From Brevibacillus porteri (GTDB lineage: Bacteria; Bacillota; Bacilli; Brevibacillales; Brevibacillaceae), in assembly GCF_003013475.1 (NCBI RefSeq), contig NZ_PXZO01000023.1, positions 1 to 64,000 of the forward strand: a DNA stretch of 64,000 bases, in the 5' to 3' direction. The notes below the pieces were generated by a model. It saw only the letters and a program-made list of their open reading frames with translations. It had not been told where the DNA came from and ran no database searches. Within the stretch, counting starts at the first letter, position 1; every line of letters begins with the position of its first letter. This document shows, piece by piece, positions 25,717 through 35,379 of the stretch. Position numbers and translations under genes: made by a program.

Positions 25717-26553
25717 ATGCAAAAAAGACCAGTTGCACTAGTCACTGGTACCTCAAGTGGCTTTGGCAAGCACGCATCAGTCGCTTTAGTCAAGGCTGGT
25801 TTTCAGGTAATTGCTGCTATGCGTGATCTAGCAAAAAGAGACCCTCTTGACAAATTGGCAAGCTTGCATATAGATCCTGAGCATCTTGAAGTCCTTTCCC
25901 TTGATGTTACGCTTCCGGAACAAATTCAGGATGCGATCTCCTCCATCATTGCAAAGCATGGGCGCATTGATCTGTTGGTGAACAATGCCGGCTACGCGTT
26001 GGGCGGCTTTGCGGAGGAAGTCTCTTCTGAGGAATGGCGCAAGCAGTTTGATGTAAATGTGTTCGGACTGATCGACGTCACTCGGGCAGTCTTGCCTTAT
26101 ATGCGGGAGCAACAATCTGGACGAATTATTAACCTAAGCAGCATCAGTGGGCGATTTGGATTCCCCGGTCTCTCGCCGTATGCCGCATCCAAGCATGCAG
26201 TCGAAGGCTTCAGTGAATCACTTCGCCTTGAAATGCTACCCTTTCAAGTTCAAGTCGTCCTTGTTGAGCCCGGCTCCTTTCGTACAGCAATCTGGGAGAA
26301 AGGCATGCAAGACCAACAGCTTGAAGAAGCCTCTCCATACGCCTCCCAAATGAAACAACTGATGCGTCACGTAGAAGCGATCATAGAAAAGGCACCTGCT
26401 CCCGACGCAGTCATCTCGACGATTGTCCATGCAGCCACCACTCCCAAGCCACGATTCCGCTACCCGGTTGGCCGAGGCGTGGCGCTCACGATCGCCGCAA
26501 AAAATTGGCTTCCGTGGTCATGGATTGAGCGAATCGTGACAAAGCGATCGTGA
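25717..26553 (+). CDS. Short-chain dehydrogenase/reductase
   Basis: The 278-residue protein is a classical SDR: cofactor motif TGTSSGFG (about 9-16), NNAG near 88, catalytic Ser in SSISG and YAASK near 156-160. It probably reduces or oxidises a small carbonyl or alcohol compound with NADPH; the substrate cannot be read. The ATG at 25717 has AAAGGAG eight bases ahead, whereas the longer reading from 25672 has none. It stands alone, convergent with the germination operon. Confidence 0.88.
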   Translation: MQKRPVALVTGTSSGFGKHASVALVKAGFQVIAAMRDLAKRDPLDKLASLHIDPEHLEVLSLDVTLPEQIQDAISSIIAKHGRIDLLVNNAGYALGGFAEEVSSEEWRKQFDVNVFGLIDVTRAVLPYMREQQSGRIINLSSISGRFGFPGLSPYAASKHAVEGFSESLRLEMLPFQVQVVLVEPGSFRTAIWEKGMQDQQLEEASPYASQMKQLMRHVEAIIEKAPAPDAVISTIVHAATTPKPRFRYPVGRGVALTIAAKNWLPWSWIERIVTKRS

Positions 26554-26574
26554 TGTTTTGTTTATGCATAAAAG

Positions 26575-26599
26575 AACACACCCCCGTAAGGAGTGTGTT
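26575..26599. terminator. Terminator shared by two convergent units
   Basis: AACACAC (26575-26581) pairs with GTGTGTT (26593-26599), with CC/GG pairs inside. It sits between the stop of the SDR gene and the stop of the DUF2512 gene and can serve both strands. Confidence 0.6.
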
Positions 26600-26612
26600 T
26601 GCACGTTGAACA

Positions 26613-26963
26613 CTATACACTTTCCGTTCGTCCTGTGCGTATCAGCCAAACATGTTGGATATATTCAGCTACACCAAAAAATATCGCAACAAAACCGGCC
26701 CCGATTGCGGCGATTTGAGCCGTCGGCAAAAACACAATGCTTCCATAAACGATCAAAAAGCCGATAATCAAGTCAAACATGGTCGTCAGCCAAAGACTCC
26801 CTGATGTAAGAATCGCCCTATCCAAAAAATATCCGGCGACTGCCAAGACAAATCCGACTCCGACAGACTGATATAGATTTGCGAAATTCACTTCTGGAAA
26901 GAGAGCATCTGCCAAAACGACCAACACCGGACTAACGAGCAGCTTCATCAAAAGACCGTCCAC
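26613..26963 (-). CDS. DUF2512 (YndM-like) membrane protein
   Basis: The 116-residue protein has four hydrophobic segments covering most of its length, as in the YndM/DUF2512 family, whose role is unknown. It starts with GTG at 26963 after GGAGAG. It is the last gene of the germination operon, about 47 bp after the small membrane protein, so a link with spore membrane or germinant receptor function is possible. Confidence 0.75.
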   Translation of the reverse strand: MDGLLMKLLVSPVLVVLADALFPEVNFANLYQSVGVGFVLAVAGYFLDRAILTSGSLWLTTMFDLIIGFLIVYGSIVFLPTAQIAAIGAGFVAIFFGVAEYIQHVWLIRTGRTESV

Positions 26964-27010
26964 GTCTATTTACTCTCCTTTACTGGGGGTGTACTCAGTA
27001 TGCCCCTTGT

Positions 27011-27238
27011 TTACTTCAGCCATGTCATGACTCCGTCGTATACCGGCTTGTAAACCATTTCCACCCAATAAACAGGATTGGGGACAACCCCTTTTTCGGC
27101 TCCTGCGTACAAGCCCACACTGATGACAAGCAACCCGAGAAAGACAGCGATCTCTTTGCGCTGCCGCTTCCGAATCAATCGGGGTAGCTCGTATGCACAA
27201 ACGATTATGGATACAACGATGACAGTAAATGTCGACAT
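27011..27238 (-). CDS. Small two-helix membrane protein of the germination operon
   Basis: The 75-residue protein has two hydrophobic stretches (about 5-20 and 30-45) with a basic linker RLIRKRQRKE and a C-terminal tail rich in Tyr and Val. The ATG at 27238 has GGGGGAG eight bases ahead; the frame is open to 27286 but overlaps gerC. I do not recognise a family. Small membrane proteins (GerD-like or GerX 'D' subunits) occur in several germinant receptor operons, which is why the position matters. Confidence 0.65.
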   Translation of the reverse strand: MSTFTVIVVSIIVCAYELPRLIRKRQRKEIAVFLGLLVISVGLYAGAEKGVVPNPVYWVEMVYKPVYDGVMTWLK

Positions 27239-27266
27239 ACAAACTCCCCCTGATCCTGTTGCACAA

Positions 27267-28448
27267 TCACTTTTCGTCAAAGGCATTATTGATGGTTCCT
27301 AAACGTCTGATTTTCACATCAGCTATGACATGTACAGGCAGCTTGGTGAATTCCTTTTCCCAATTACTCGCTATCTTCTTCCATACTTTCGGGTATTTTC
27401 GATGGATCGCTTCGCCGAATCCATAGATATCTATGCCATTTTTCTTGGCATTGGCAATTGCTTTTGTCGCTAATGCTTCCATTGATTTTTCCGACTCTTT
27501 TTCCAGGTCTTTAATCGTATCCATGTCAGTCAGATCGAGTTTGCATTGCACTTCCCCAATATCATTTTCCAAATCGATGCGAACGATGATTTCAGGCCTG
27601 CCATTTTTCATGGTAGCCTCGATTTTAGCGTCGGCGCGCATGACTTCCATCGTCAAGAGGCCTCCCCCCTTGCAAGGCATGCTTCCAACCGTGCTTTTTA
27701 CTTTGCCTGTAATGTAACTATACGCTTTGCTGTCCGCTTCACTCAGCCAGGTGATCAGCTTATCCCCCCGGAACGTAGCCAATGTCGTGTATTGAAGCAG
27801 GACAGGTGTATCTATTTCTTCGACATTTTTTCGTTCGTCTCCCTCACTTCCTGGCCCAGACAAGCGGATACCTGTCAATACTGCTTGCTTTCCCTTGCTG
27901 GTAAAGTCGGTAATCAATTGATCCATCGTAATTGCTGCGGTAGGCGCCCATACTTTGGAAGATGTCTCCAAAGAAGCAAACATTTCTGTGGAAGGAATTT
28001 GTTCAAGCGGTGTGATCACTTTCAAGATATTGCGGGCCGTTGTTCCTCTAGCTACGGCGATATAAAAATCAGTTCGAAACTCATGGTCGCGTGAGACAAA
28101 ATCAGTGATTGGAGAGATCCCTTCCCTGGCCACCTCCTCGCCAAATATGAGCATCCTGGTGTGCGCCATGTATATTTTACGCGGAGATACCGTGGTCATT
28201 TTACGCACAGCCTCAAAGATGGTCGGAGCGTTCATGGTAAAGAGCGTAACGGGCGAACGTCCAGGCTTCCCTTTGTTGGCTGCGACCTCTGCCGGGTCTA
28301 CAACTTGAACGGAAACTTGATAACCTCCTTGCACTTTATCAATACCGATCCCGACAGCAATAGCCAAATCGTTTAGTTCTTTGCGATCCCAACAACCAGC
28401 TAGGATAATAACGAGCACGATGCAGAGAAGAACTTTTATCCCTTTCAC
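27267..28448 (-). CDS. Germinant receptor lipoprotein, Ger(x)C family
   Basis: The 393-residue protein has a lipobox LAGC (Cys19) followed by WDRKELNDLAIAVGIGIDK, the hallmark of Ger(x)C. In spores the C subunit sits on the outer face of the inner membrane as part of a germinant receptor. It follows the A subunit by 35 bp. A gene for the B permease, normally between A and C, is missing. Confidence 0.93.
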   Translation of the reverse strand: MKGIKVLLCIVLVIILAGCWDRKELNDLAIAVGIGIDKVQGGYQVSVQVVDPAEVAANKGKPGRSPVTLFTMNAPTIFEAVRKMTTVSPRKIYMAHTRMLIFGEEVAREGISPITDFVSRDHEFRTDFYIAVARGTTARNILKVITPLEQIPSTEMFASLETSSKVWAPTAAITMDQLITDFTSKGKQAVLTGIRLSGPGSEGDERKNVEEIDTPVLLQYTTLATFRGDKLITWLSEADSKAYSYITGKVKSTVGSMPCKGGGLLTMEVMRADAKIEATMKNGRPEIIVRIDLENDIGEVQCKLDLTDMDTIKDLEKESEKSMEALATKAIANAKKNGIDIYGFGEAIHRKYPKVWKKIASNWEKEFTKLPVHVIADVKIRRLGTINNAFDEK

Positions 28449-28483
28449 TGGTGCCCACTCCTTTACATGCTGTGAAAAGCCTA

Positions 28484-29992
28484 TTACTTCTGGGGTGGTA
28501 ATGGCTTTATCCCTTTAGATTGGCGACGCAAATTGTTTTTGGTAATCGATTCAGGCCGTTTGTCCAAGGCCCAGCGAGGCAAGCGAAGGATCGTGTCTTT
28601 TTGCTCTTTCAAGGAAAACGGAGCAAACGATTCCATATACGGTACGCCAAATGAGCGCAGACTGCATAAATGCAACACTAAGGCAAGCATCCCTACAATG
28701 ACCCCGTATATGCCAAAAGAAGCAGCCAGAACCATCAGGGGAAAACGAAGAATCCTCACGGTAATCGACATATTGCTCGCTGGGAAAATAAAGCTGGATA
28801 TTGCGGTAATCGAGACCACAATGACCATCGCGGCCGAAACAATCCCGGCTTCCACCGCTGCTTGTCCGATAACCAGTGTTCCCACAATGGAAATGGCTTG
28901 ACCTACTGCACGCGGCATGCGGATTCCAGCCTCTCGCAATATCTCAAAAGCCACTTCCATCATGATCGCCTCAATAAAGGCTGGAAAGGGCACTCCTTCT
29001 CGCTGTGCCGCCAAGCTAATTAGCAACTGTGTCGGGAGCATCTCTTGGTGGAAGGTCGTAATGGCGATATAGAGGGAGGGAGCAAGCAACGCGATTAAAA
29101 AACAGGCAAACCGCAGCATGCGAATCAACGTACTAAAATCAAAGCGCTGATAGTAGTCTTCCGCTGAATGAAAAAACTCAACAAAAAGAGAGGGCACGGT
29201 CAAAACAAAAGGAGTCCCATCTACAAGAATCGCTACGCGTCCCTCTAATAGATTCGCGGCCACTACATCCGGACGCTCCGAGTTAGCGATGGTTGGGAAA
29301 GGCGTGTAAGCTTCGTCCTGGATCAACTCCTCAATCATTCCGCTTTCCATGATGCCATCGATGCTGATTCGATCCAGTCTATTGCGTACTTCTTCTACAA
29401 CACCCTCTTCTACAATCCCTTTCATATACACAACCGCGACTTCTGTCTTGGTTTCCTCGCCAATTCTGTTGATTTCAATCCATAGCTTTTCGCTGGAAAT
29501 CCGTCTCCGTAGCAATGTAATATTCGTACGGAGTGTCTCCGTGAAGCTTTCCCGCGGTCCACGAATGACTGTTTGGGATGACGGCTCAGTGACTCCTCTA
29601 TCCCTCCACTCCTGCAAACCAATATGAATTCCTTGCGAGCAGCCATCTATGAGAATGATGACACAGCCGGACAGCAATGCTGTAAACAATGTGGGAAAGT
29701 CGAATAAATCCCCCATATCCCCAACGGTCAGGACCGATTCTTTTAAAAAGGGAACGAACTCGTCCTCGCGTATCCCTTCCCATTCCTTCAAACGCGTCTT
29801 GTATAAAAGACTATCGATTAATACGGCTTGTACCAAATACGAATCAACCATGCCATCCGCATACAAGACAGCTGCCCGAATGGGTTCTAGGCTATTTAGG
29901 ACTACCTCTCGAATCACAATATCATTGCTGTATCCGAGCGATTCTTTAATATAGTGAACGTTGTCGTCTAAGCTGCAACCAATCTGAGCCAT
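28484..29992 (-). CDS. Germinant receptor A subunit (GerA family)
   Basis: The 502-residue protein is a GerA-type subunit: a soluble N-terminal part of about 280 residues, then four to five transmembrane helices (about 290-430) and a basic C-terminal tail. Family segments include GFRESFTE-like GPRESFTETLRTNITLLRRRI, EGRVAILVDGTPFVLTVPSLFVEFFHSAEDYYQR and the PFPAFIEAIMMEVAFEILREAGIRMPRAVGQAISIVG block. With the C subunit it should bind or respond to a nutrient germinant. No B subunit is encoded in the operon. Confidence 0.93.
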   Translation of the reverse strand: MAQIGCSLDDNVHYIKESLGYSNDIVIREVVLNSLEPIRAAVLYADGMVDSYLVQAVLIDSLLYKTRLKEWEGIREDEFVPFLKESVLTVGDMGDLFDFPTLFTALLSGCVIILIDGCSQGIHIGLQEWRDRGVTEPSSQTVIRGPRESFTETLRTNITLLRRRISSEKLWIEINRIGEETKTEVAVVYMKGIVEEGVVEEVRNRLDRISIDGIMESGMIEELIQDEAYTPFPTIANSERPDVVAANLLEGRVAILVDGTPFVLTVPSLFVEFFHSAEDYYQRFDFSTLIRMLRFACFLIALLAPSLYIAITTFHQEMLPTQLLISLAAQREGVPFPAFIEAIMMEVAFEILREAGIRMPRAVGQAISIVGTLVIGQAAVEAGIVSAAMVIVVSITAISSFIFPASNMSITVRILRFPLMVLAASFGIYGVIVGMLALVLHLCSLRSFGVPYMESFAPFSLKEQKDTILRLPRWALDKRPESITKNNLRRQSKGIKPLPPQK

Positions 29993-30081
29993 TCGGATTG
30001 CTCCTCACATCGGCAATTATGAACACAGTTTCTCCGATTGCTCCCATTACTAAACAAAACGCTCCTATCCGTTTTCACAGA

Positions 30082-30119
30082 AAAAGACCTCGCACTCATT
30101 TAAGAGGACAAGGTCTTTT
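30082..30119 (-). terminator. Terminator after the SurA-N protein gene
   Basis: AAAAGACCT (30082-30090) and AGGTCTTTT (30111-30119) form a perfect 9-bp stem ending in T on the minus strand. It lies 16 bp after the stop of the 30135 gene. Confidence 0.75.
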
Positions 30120-30134
30120 GGTATATGTTCTACA

Positions 30135-30779
30135 CTATGGAGCAGGTGTTTGTGCATCACCTGGCACTGGTGCATCGTCAAAGGATGGGTCGTGCCATTC
30201 TACTTTATGTTTTTCCTGAAGCGTATTTAACCAGGTACCGTAGTTCTGACTGCGATTTTGGTCAGTCAGCATTATCTTGATCTGATCTTTGACTTTATCA
30301 AACTCAGGTGCCGGTGACCCCAGCTGTTCTTTATTTGTATCGTAGTAGGTTTTGATTTGCTCCTCGGTAACCGGGAATGCTTTATCCAACAACCTATCCC
30401 GTGTCATGAGCACGCTCAACTTATCCCGTAGCTGGGCCTCGGTCATTCCCATACTCTTCAAGTAGTTTTGGAATGCCTCAGGTGAACCTACCTGTTCTTT
30501 CATCGAATCAATCTCTTTATCCATATCTTCTTGCGTCACCGCAATGTTTTGCGCCTTGGCTTCCTGCTTGATTAACGATTCCGCAACAAGTTCATGTATC
30601 GTTTGTTTTCCGTACATTTTTTTCATTTCACTGTAAAGCTGATTTTGTGTAATGGAGGTATCGCCAGCCGTTACCAATACAGGGTCATTGCCTTTTGCCC
30701 ATGATTGATAAAACCCTAAAACAGCTAACCCCGTTAATAATATGGCAACCGAAAGCATGGAAAGATCAAACTTCTTCAC
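30135..30779 (-). CDS. SurA N-terminal-domain protein without a parvulin domain
   Basis: The 214-residue protein has a single N-terminal hydrophobic anchor (about 9-25) and then a SurA-like chaperone domain (VTAGDTSITQNQLYSEMKKMYGKQTIHELVAESLIKQEA). There is no recognisable peptidyl-prolyl isomerase domain: the C-terminal part is short and ends in a Pro/Asp-rich tail. It is expected on the outer face of the membrane and may hold or guide secreted proteins, possibly around the spore. GTG start at 30779 with GAGAGG ahead. Confidence 0.75.
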   Translation of the reverse strand: MKKFDLSMLSVAILLTGLAVLGFYQSWAKGNDPVLVTAGDTSITQNQLYSEMKKMYGKQTIHELVAESLIKQEAKAQNIAVTQEDMDKEIDSMKEQVGSPEAFQNYLKSMGMTEAQLRDKLSVLMTRDRLLDKAFPVTEEQIKTYYDTNKEQLGSPAPEFDKVKDQIKIMLTDQNRSQNYGTWLNTLQEKHKVEWHDPSFDDAPVPGDAQTPAP

Positions 30780-30888
30780 TTGGATATCCTCTCTTTCTAT
30801 AATCTGCCCTCCAAGTATAGAAAGAAGTTACGGTAGAAAAATGGAAAGCGTATTACACAACTTTTCCACATTCTAAACATATTATGCG

Positions 30889-31308
30889 CTACATAAAAAA
30901 TCGGGTAAAAAAAGAGGAGAGAACGGAGGCGATGACAGGACCTAAAACTGCCCAAACCTGTAAAAAGCGTTCTTGTTTCCTGTCTTTTTCTACTTCCATG
31001 AACTGAGCGAGTGCTTCCTTATCCCGAGTATCGTTCTCCAGTAATTGCAGGATAATATCTTTGTCTTTTTCCGTCTTCTCTGCTTTCATTTCTAACTCGG
31101 TTTGCAACTTGTTCAAAACTTGCAGTACATCATAACGCACATCCTCCATGCGTCCCAATTGATGTTCAATTCGTTCCAACCACTTCGTGACTACTATCAT
31201 TTGTCCCTCAAGCTGATCGATTCGTTCTTCGAATTTGTCTAATTTCAAATAGATGCGCTGTATATGCTGATCTATATTTCTCTGATTTTCATATGGTCCC
31301 GCTGTCAT
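30889..31308 (-). CDS. Coiled-coil protein with C-terminal membrane anchor
   Basis: The 139-residue protein has a long heptad-rich region (about 10-105) and one hydrophobic segment at the end (VWAVLGPVIASVLSSFFTRFF). The ATG at 31308 has GGGGGAGGTGG ahead; a GTG at 31317 would cut into that site. I do not recognise the family. The layout, a coiled coil anchored by its tail, resembles holin-like or phage-derived XhlA proteins, but no phage genes surround it. Confidence 0.6.
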   Translation of the reverse strand: MTAGPYENQRNIDQHIQRIYLKLDKFEERIDQLEGQMIVVTKWLERIEHQLGRMEDVRYDVLQVLNKLQTELEMKAEKTEKDKDIILQLLENDTRDKEALAQFMEVEKDRKQERFLQVWAVLGPVIASVLSSFFTRFFM

Positions 31309-31525
31309 AGATTCCACCTCCCCCGTCCGTCCTTTATACTACTTGTTTATGTAGCGGAGAGAAGCATTGCTTGTATGGTTATCCCTCTTTGTTCAGTCTC
31401 GTGAAAAAAAGGCGGCAAACAAATGTATTTCCAAATCCTGAATTCAGCTAAAATAGATGGAAGACTATCTAGCATTTCTCTCAAATAAACGGGGACATGA
31501 CCGTTTATTCATAAAGGAGGATACC

Positions 31526-32269
31526 ATGACAACCTTGTTGGAGGTAAAAGGGGTAACGGGTGGGTACTCTTACAACCACGCTGTAATCAAAGACATCTCC
31601 TTTCACATACGCGAAAAGGAAATTGTAGCGCTAATCGGGCTGAATGGCGCAGGCAAAAGCACGACCATCAAGCATATTTTAGGACTCTTGGAACCAAACG
31701 CAGGCGAAATCAGCATTGCGGGGAAGACCTTTCAATCAGACCCTGAAAACTATCGTTTGTCTTACGGGTATATTCCCGAGTCACCCATTTATTACGAAGA
31801 GCTTACGCTGTGGGAGCATATCGAGTTAATGGCCATGAGCCACGGGCTGGACCAGGAAGTTTTTTATGAACGGGCACGTCCTCTCTTAAAAGAATTCCGC
31901 ATGGAAGAAATGAAAGACCGATTTCCCCAGCAGTTTTCCAAAGGCATGAGACAAAAGCTCATGATCATGATGGCGCTGCTCGTACAACCGCCTCTGTACA
32001 TCGTGGATGAACCGATCCTGGGTCTGGACCCTCTGGGGATTCGTTCTCTTCTCACGTGGTTAAACCGTTGCAAGGAGCAAGGGGCTGGCATTCTGATGTC
32101 CACACATATTTTGGCCACCGCCGAAAAGCATTGTGACCGATTCATCATTTTGCACAAAGGCGAGATTAGAGCCCAAGGAACGCTAGAGGAGCTTCGGGGT
32201 ATTACAGGGCTCCCAGATAGCTCCTTGGACGACATATACTTGCATATCGTAGAGGATGACGGCCAGTGA
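31526..32269 (+). CDS. ecsA: ABC transporter ATPase EcsA
   Basis: The 247-residue protein is an ABC ATPase with Walker A GLNGAGKSTT, signature FSKGMRQKLMI and Walker B PPLYIVDEPILGLDPLG. This signature and the EcsB neighbour identify EcsA. In B. subtilis EcsAB affects secretion, regulated proteolysis and competence. ATG 31526 follows AAAGGAGG. Its stop overlaps the start of ecsB. Confidence 0.9.
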   Translation: MTTLLEVKGVTGGYSYNHAVIKDISFHIREKEIVALIGLNGAGKSTTIKHILGLLEPNAGEISIAGKTFQSDPENYRLSYGYIPESPIYYEELTLWEHIELMAMSHGLDQEVFYERARPLLKEFRMEEMKDRFPQQFSKGMRQKLMIMMALLVQPPLYIVDEPILGLDPLGIRSLLTWLNRCKEQGAGILMSTHILATAEKHCDRFIILHKGEIRAQGTLEELRGITGLPDSSLDDIYLHIVEDDGQ

Positions 32270-33405
32270 AAATAGACGTAGATCAATTATTTCGCAAACG
32301 GTTCCATGCCTTTTCAGTCGAATTCATTCGATATGCCCAGTACATGGCCAATGGCGGCCTGATGTTCGTCGCGATCTTTTTGATGGGCTTGCTCGCCTTC
32401 TACTACCGCAGCATCATCGCGATGATCCCACCCTGGTTCCCTTTGCCGTATGCCATGGCTCTCGTAATTGCTTTTGTCGTTGTGAGAAGCCCCCTACGCA
32501 CGTTTTTATTGGAAGCGGATTTGCTTTTTTTGACACCGCATGAAGTAAGGCTGGATCGCTATTTCCGAAAGGCGCTTGTCTACAATTTTGCCACTCAGAG
32601 CAACGTGGTGTTTATCGTCCTGCTCCTGCTCATGCCTATGTATACAGAGGTCGTAGGTGCACAAGGCGTGCAGCTGTGGGTTTATTGGTGCATTCCCCTG
32701 CTCTTGAAGGGGTGGAATGTTTACAGCAGTTGGACGTTCTTACGTTTGCCAGATCAGAAGAAGATCGGATTCTATACGCTCGCTCGATTTGCCTTTTCGT
32801 ATATCCTCCTCGCTTGGGTATTGAGTGAAGGACAATTCTTACGCGTGGGTATGATCCCATTTGGTTTTCTGATCTGCGCTGCGCTCTTGATCTGGCTCCA
32901 TTCGCGAATGTTGACCTATAAGAAAAAACATTCCATACAATGGTATCGCCTGCTGGCCATCGAGAGCGGCTTGCGTCACCGCTTTTATCAGTTCATGAAC
33001 AACTTCCGGGATGTCCCTGCCATCCAGCACCAGGTGAAGTCACGCTCGTGGCTCATTGCCCTGACGAAGCTGCTTCCTTACCGTCAATCAACAGCAGGAC
33101 GTCATTTGTTTACCAAAAAATTTATTCGATCTGGTGACTTTGCGGGCATATACTTCAGGCTTATCCTTCTATCCGCCTTCCTGGTCCTGATTTTGCCAGG
33201 CCCATATGCAAAAATCATTGCCGGCCTGCTCTTTCTCTTCATGACTGCCAGCCAGATCGGCACCCTCTGGCGCCACCAGCAAAAGCGAAACGGGTATGCG
33301 ATTTTTCCGATTCGGGATAGTCAGTTGAAACAGTCATTTAGCTGGCTGCGCATGATTCTGTTGGGTTTTCACGGTGTAGTTCTTGTGCTCATTGGAATTT
33401 TGTAG
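32266..33405 (+). CDS. ecsB: ABC transporter permease EcsB
   Basis: The 379-residue protein has about six to seven hydrophobic segments and the EcsB-type start FRKRFHAFSVEFIRYAQYMANGG. It starts with GTG overlapping the ecsA stop by 4 bp, so translation is coupled. With EcsA it forms a transporter whose substrate in relatives is a peptide from membrane proteolysis. The ecsC gene of Bacillus is not next to it. Confidence 0.9.
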   Translation: MKIDVDQLFRKRFHAFSVEFIRYAQYMANGGLMFVAIFLMGLLAFYYRSIIAMIPPWFPLPYAMALVIAFVVVRSPLRTFLLEADLLFLTPHEVRLDRYFRKALVYNFATQSNVVFIVLLLLMPMYTEVVGAQGVQLWVYWCIPLLLKGWNVYSSWTFLRLPDQKKIGFYTLARFAFSYILLAWVLSEGQFLRVGMIPFGFLICAALLIWLHSRMLTYKKKHSIQWYRLLAIESGLRHRFYQFMNNFRDVPAIQHQVKSRSWLIALTKLLPYRQSTAGRHLFTKKFIRSGDFAGIYFRLILLSAFLVLILPGPYAKIIAGLLFLFMTASQIGTLWRHQQKRNGYAIFPIRDSQLKQSFSWLRMILLGFHGVVLVLIGIL

Positions 33406-33428
33406 TGTAAGCTTCCCGTTTACATGAA

Positions 33429-33456
33429 AAGCTGCTTCTTCCCCCCACTACAGCTA
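33429..33456. repeat. Copy of an end motif from the 207-bp repeat
   Basis: GCTGCTTCTTCCCCCC followed by CACTACAGCT resembles the right end and flank of the element at 21394-21427, with one base gap. It lies just before the ecsB terminator. Only this end-like part is present, so it may be a remnant or a shared structural motif. Confidence 0.4.
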
Positions 33457-33457
33457 C

Positions 33458-33497
33458 AAAAAAAGCAGCTCTTCATCAGTAGAAGAGCTGCTTTTTT
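33458..33497. terminator. Bidirectional terminator between ecsB and the chemoreceptor
   Basis: AAAAGCAGCTCTTC (33461-33474) pairs perfectly with GAAGAGCTGCTTTT (33482-33495), with A and T runs on the two sides. It serves the convergent ecsAB and chemoreceptor genes. Confidence 0.92.
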
Positions 33498-33519
33498 ATT
33501 TATTGATAAAGTAATTTGT

Positions 33520-35244
33520 CTACAGTCGGAACGTATCCACCTTGCTGCGCAGCTCCTGAATGCTGTCTGTCACCTGCTCCGTTTCAGACACGAACTGATC
33601 AACGTTTCCACTGACCTCATGCATCGTAGCAGATACTTCTTCAGTAGCTGCTGCTGTTTGTTCCGAGATGGCAGTAACCGTCAACACGGATTCATTCACC
33701 TTGTTCTGACCTTGCTTCATCGTCTCTACGCTCGCCATGACATTCGCAAGCGACGTCTTCAAGGTATGCGTCATGTCAGACAGAGCCGTTATGCCTTGTG
33801 TAACGGAATCCAAACGCTCTGTACCCGCGTTGTATCGATCCAGCGTCGCATTTGTCTTTTCCGTAGCTTGTCTTACCTGATCTTGAATGTCTTTGATGCT
33901 CTCCTGAATGACGTGGGTTGCCGCACCTGTCTGTTCAGCCAGCTTGCGAACTTCTCCCGCTACCACAGCGAAGCCTCTGCCCGCTTCGCCAGCACGCGCA
34001 CTCTCGATGGCTGCATTCAGCGCCAACAGATTCGTCTGTCCGGCGATTTGCTGAATCGTTTCAATCACGTCGTTAATTCGGCTCGATTTTTCTTCAAGAA
34101 TCGCCATTGTATTTTGCACTTCATGAAATTGTTTGTTCGTCTCTGTTCCATCTGCCAAAAACTCTTGCAATACTTTGTAGCTGCTCTCTCCGATATCGGA
34201 CACGCGATTGGATACTGCATCCATCTCGTCCATCGCTGTATTCAATTCAGACAGCTCGCTCAAGAATTCTTGAACCGTTTGCACCGTCATCTCCATCGCA
34301 GTTGCTGTCTGCTCATTCCCCTGCGCAATCTCTTGGCTGGTAACCACGATATTTTTGTTTTGCTCGCGGACAGAGTTGGCACCTTCCCGAATGGAATTCG
34401 CCATGCTGTCGATATGCTCGGTTGTCTCTTTTACACCGCCAATGATTTGACGCAGCTGTGTCGTCATCTCTCCAAAAGCAACGACAATTCGGCCAATCTC
34501 GTCTTTTTTATTGGAAACAGCAATCTCTGTAGACGTGAGATCACCAGAAGCAATGCGCATAGACGCCTCTTGTACAACTTGCAGTGGACGCAGCATCTTC
34601 TTGATCAAAAAGAATACAGCAACCAAAGCAATAATCGTTACGACAATCATAGAGAGAATGATCCGTGGCATGGTCTCGTCCAAAACCTGATCATTAATCA
34701 GTTCCACTTTGTCTGCCGCAGTATCTACACCTAGCACCGCAATCACTTGACCAGATGGATCTTCAATCGGTGCGAATGCACTTAGGTAGTCCCCGTACAC
34801 AGGGTCTTTGACGATTGGCGTACTGTTCGATCCGCCTTCCAGAGCAGGAGCAATATCAGCAATACCGGTAGAGGTCGTCTCTTGACCGATTGCAGATGCT
34901 CCCTCTGCTCCCTTCGCTGTTCCATCCACCATAATCCTTACCTTTTCACCGTCTGCATGAAGAATATAAACATAAAGGGCACCTGTTTTTTCGGTGTAAT
35001 CAAGCAACAAATTTCGGATAGACCAATAGTCGTCAGATTCTTGTGGCTGAGATATAAATTTCGCTATCTTCTCTGAGTCAAGCCCTTGGGAGATATGCAA
35101 GGCTGTGTTGATGCTTGAGCGCGAGAGTGTCTTTTCAACAGTGGTTACGCTATTTTCGTAAATCATGATAATATTGATTGCCATCATGACGGCAATGATC
35201 ACCGCTACAAGAGCAACGACCCGTGTTGCCAAGCTCTTACTCAT
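33520..35244 (-). CDS. Transmembrane methyl-accepting chemotaxis protein
   Basis: The 574-residue receptor has a membrane helix at about 8-29, an extracellular Cache-type sensing domain (about 30-195, with [23 protein letters not shown] and [18 protein letters not shown]), a second helix near 197-217, a HAMP domain (about 218-270) and a signalling domain with the tip [43 protein letters not shown]. It reports ligands to CheA/CheW. It stands alone; the ligand is unknown. Confidence 0.92.
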   Translation of the reverse strand: MSKSLATRVVALVAVIIAVMMAINIIMIYENSVTTVEKTLSRSSINTALHISQGLDSEKIAKFISQPQESDDYWSIRNLLLDYTEKTGALYVYILHADGEKVRIMVDGTAKGAEGASAIGQETTSTGIADIAPALEGGSNSTPIVKDPVYGDYLSAFAPIEDPSGQVIAVLGVDTAADKVELINDQVLDETMPRIILSMIVVTIIALVAVFFLIKKMLRPLQVVQEASMRIASGDLTSTEIAVSNKKDEIGRIVVAFGEMTTQLRQIIGGVKETTEHIDSMANSIREGANSVREQNKNIVVTSQEIAQGNEQTATAMEMTVQTVQEFLSELSELNTAMDEMDAVSNRVSDIGESSYKVLQEFLADGTETNKQFHEVQNTMAILEEKSSRINDVIETIQQIAGQTNLLALNAAIESARAGEAGRGFAVVAGEVRKLAEQTGAATHVIQESIKDIQDQVRQATEKTNATLDRYNAGTERLDSVTQGITALSDMTHTLKTSLANVMASVETMKQGQNKVNESVLTVTAISEQTAAATEEVSATMHEVSGNVDQFVSETEQVTDSIQELRSKVDTFRL

Positions 35245-35379
35245 CCTGTTTCACTTCTCCTTCGCCGGTTACGATATGTGTATTGCGGACCACCCACCTG
35301 GGAGGACGCATTGTTGCGGGAGGTTTTGCCTTTTCGTAAAAGGATCAGCATTGCTGTTCTCACACGGTGCTACTCGATA

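Noticed and set aside
25476-25793. 105-residue minus-strand frame before ctaC
   Set aside because: It overlaps the start of the SDR gene and the repeat block and has no supporting signal.
30889-31308. Phage holin-associated protein
   Set aside because: The coiled coil and tail anchor fit loosely, but there are no phage genes nearby and no specific motif.
33424-34734. 436-residue plus-strand frame opposite the chemoreceptor
   Set aside because: It begins in the ecsB terminator region and mirrors the coiled-coil signalling domain.
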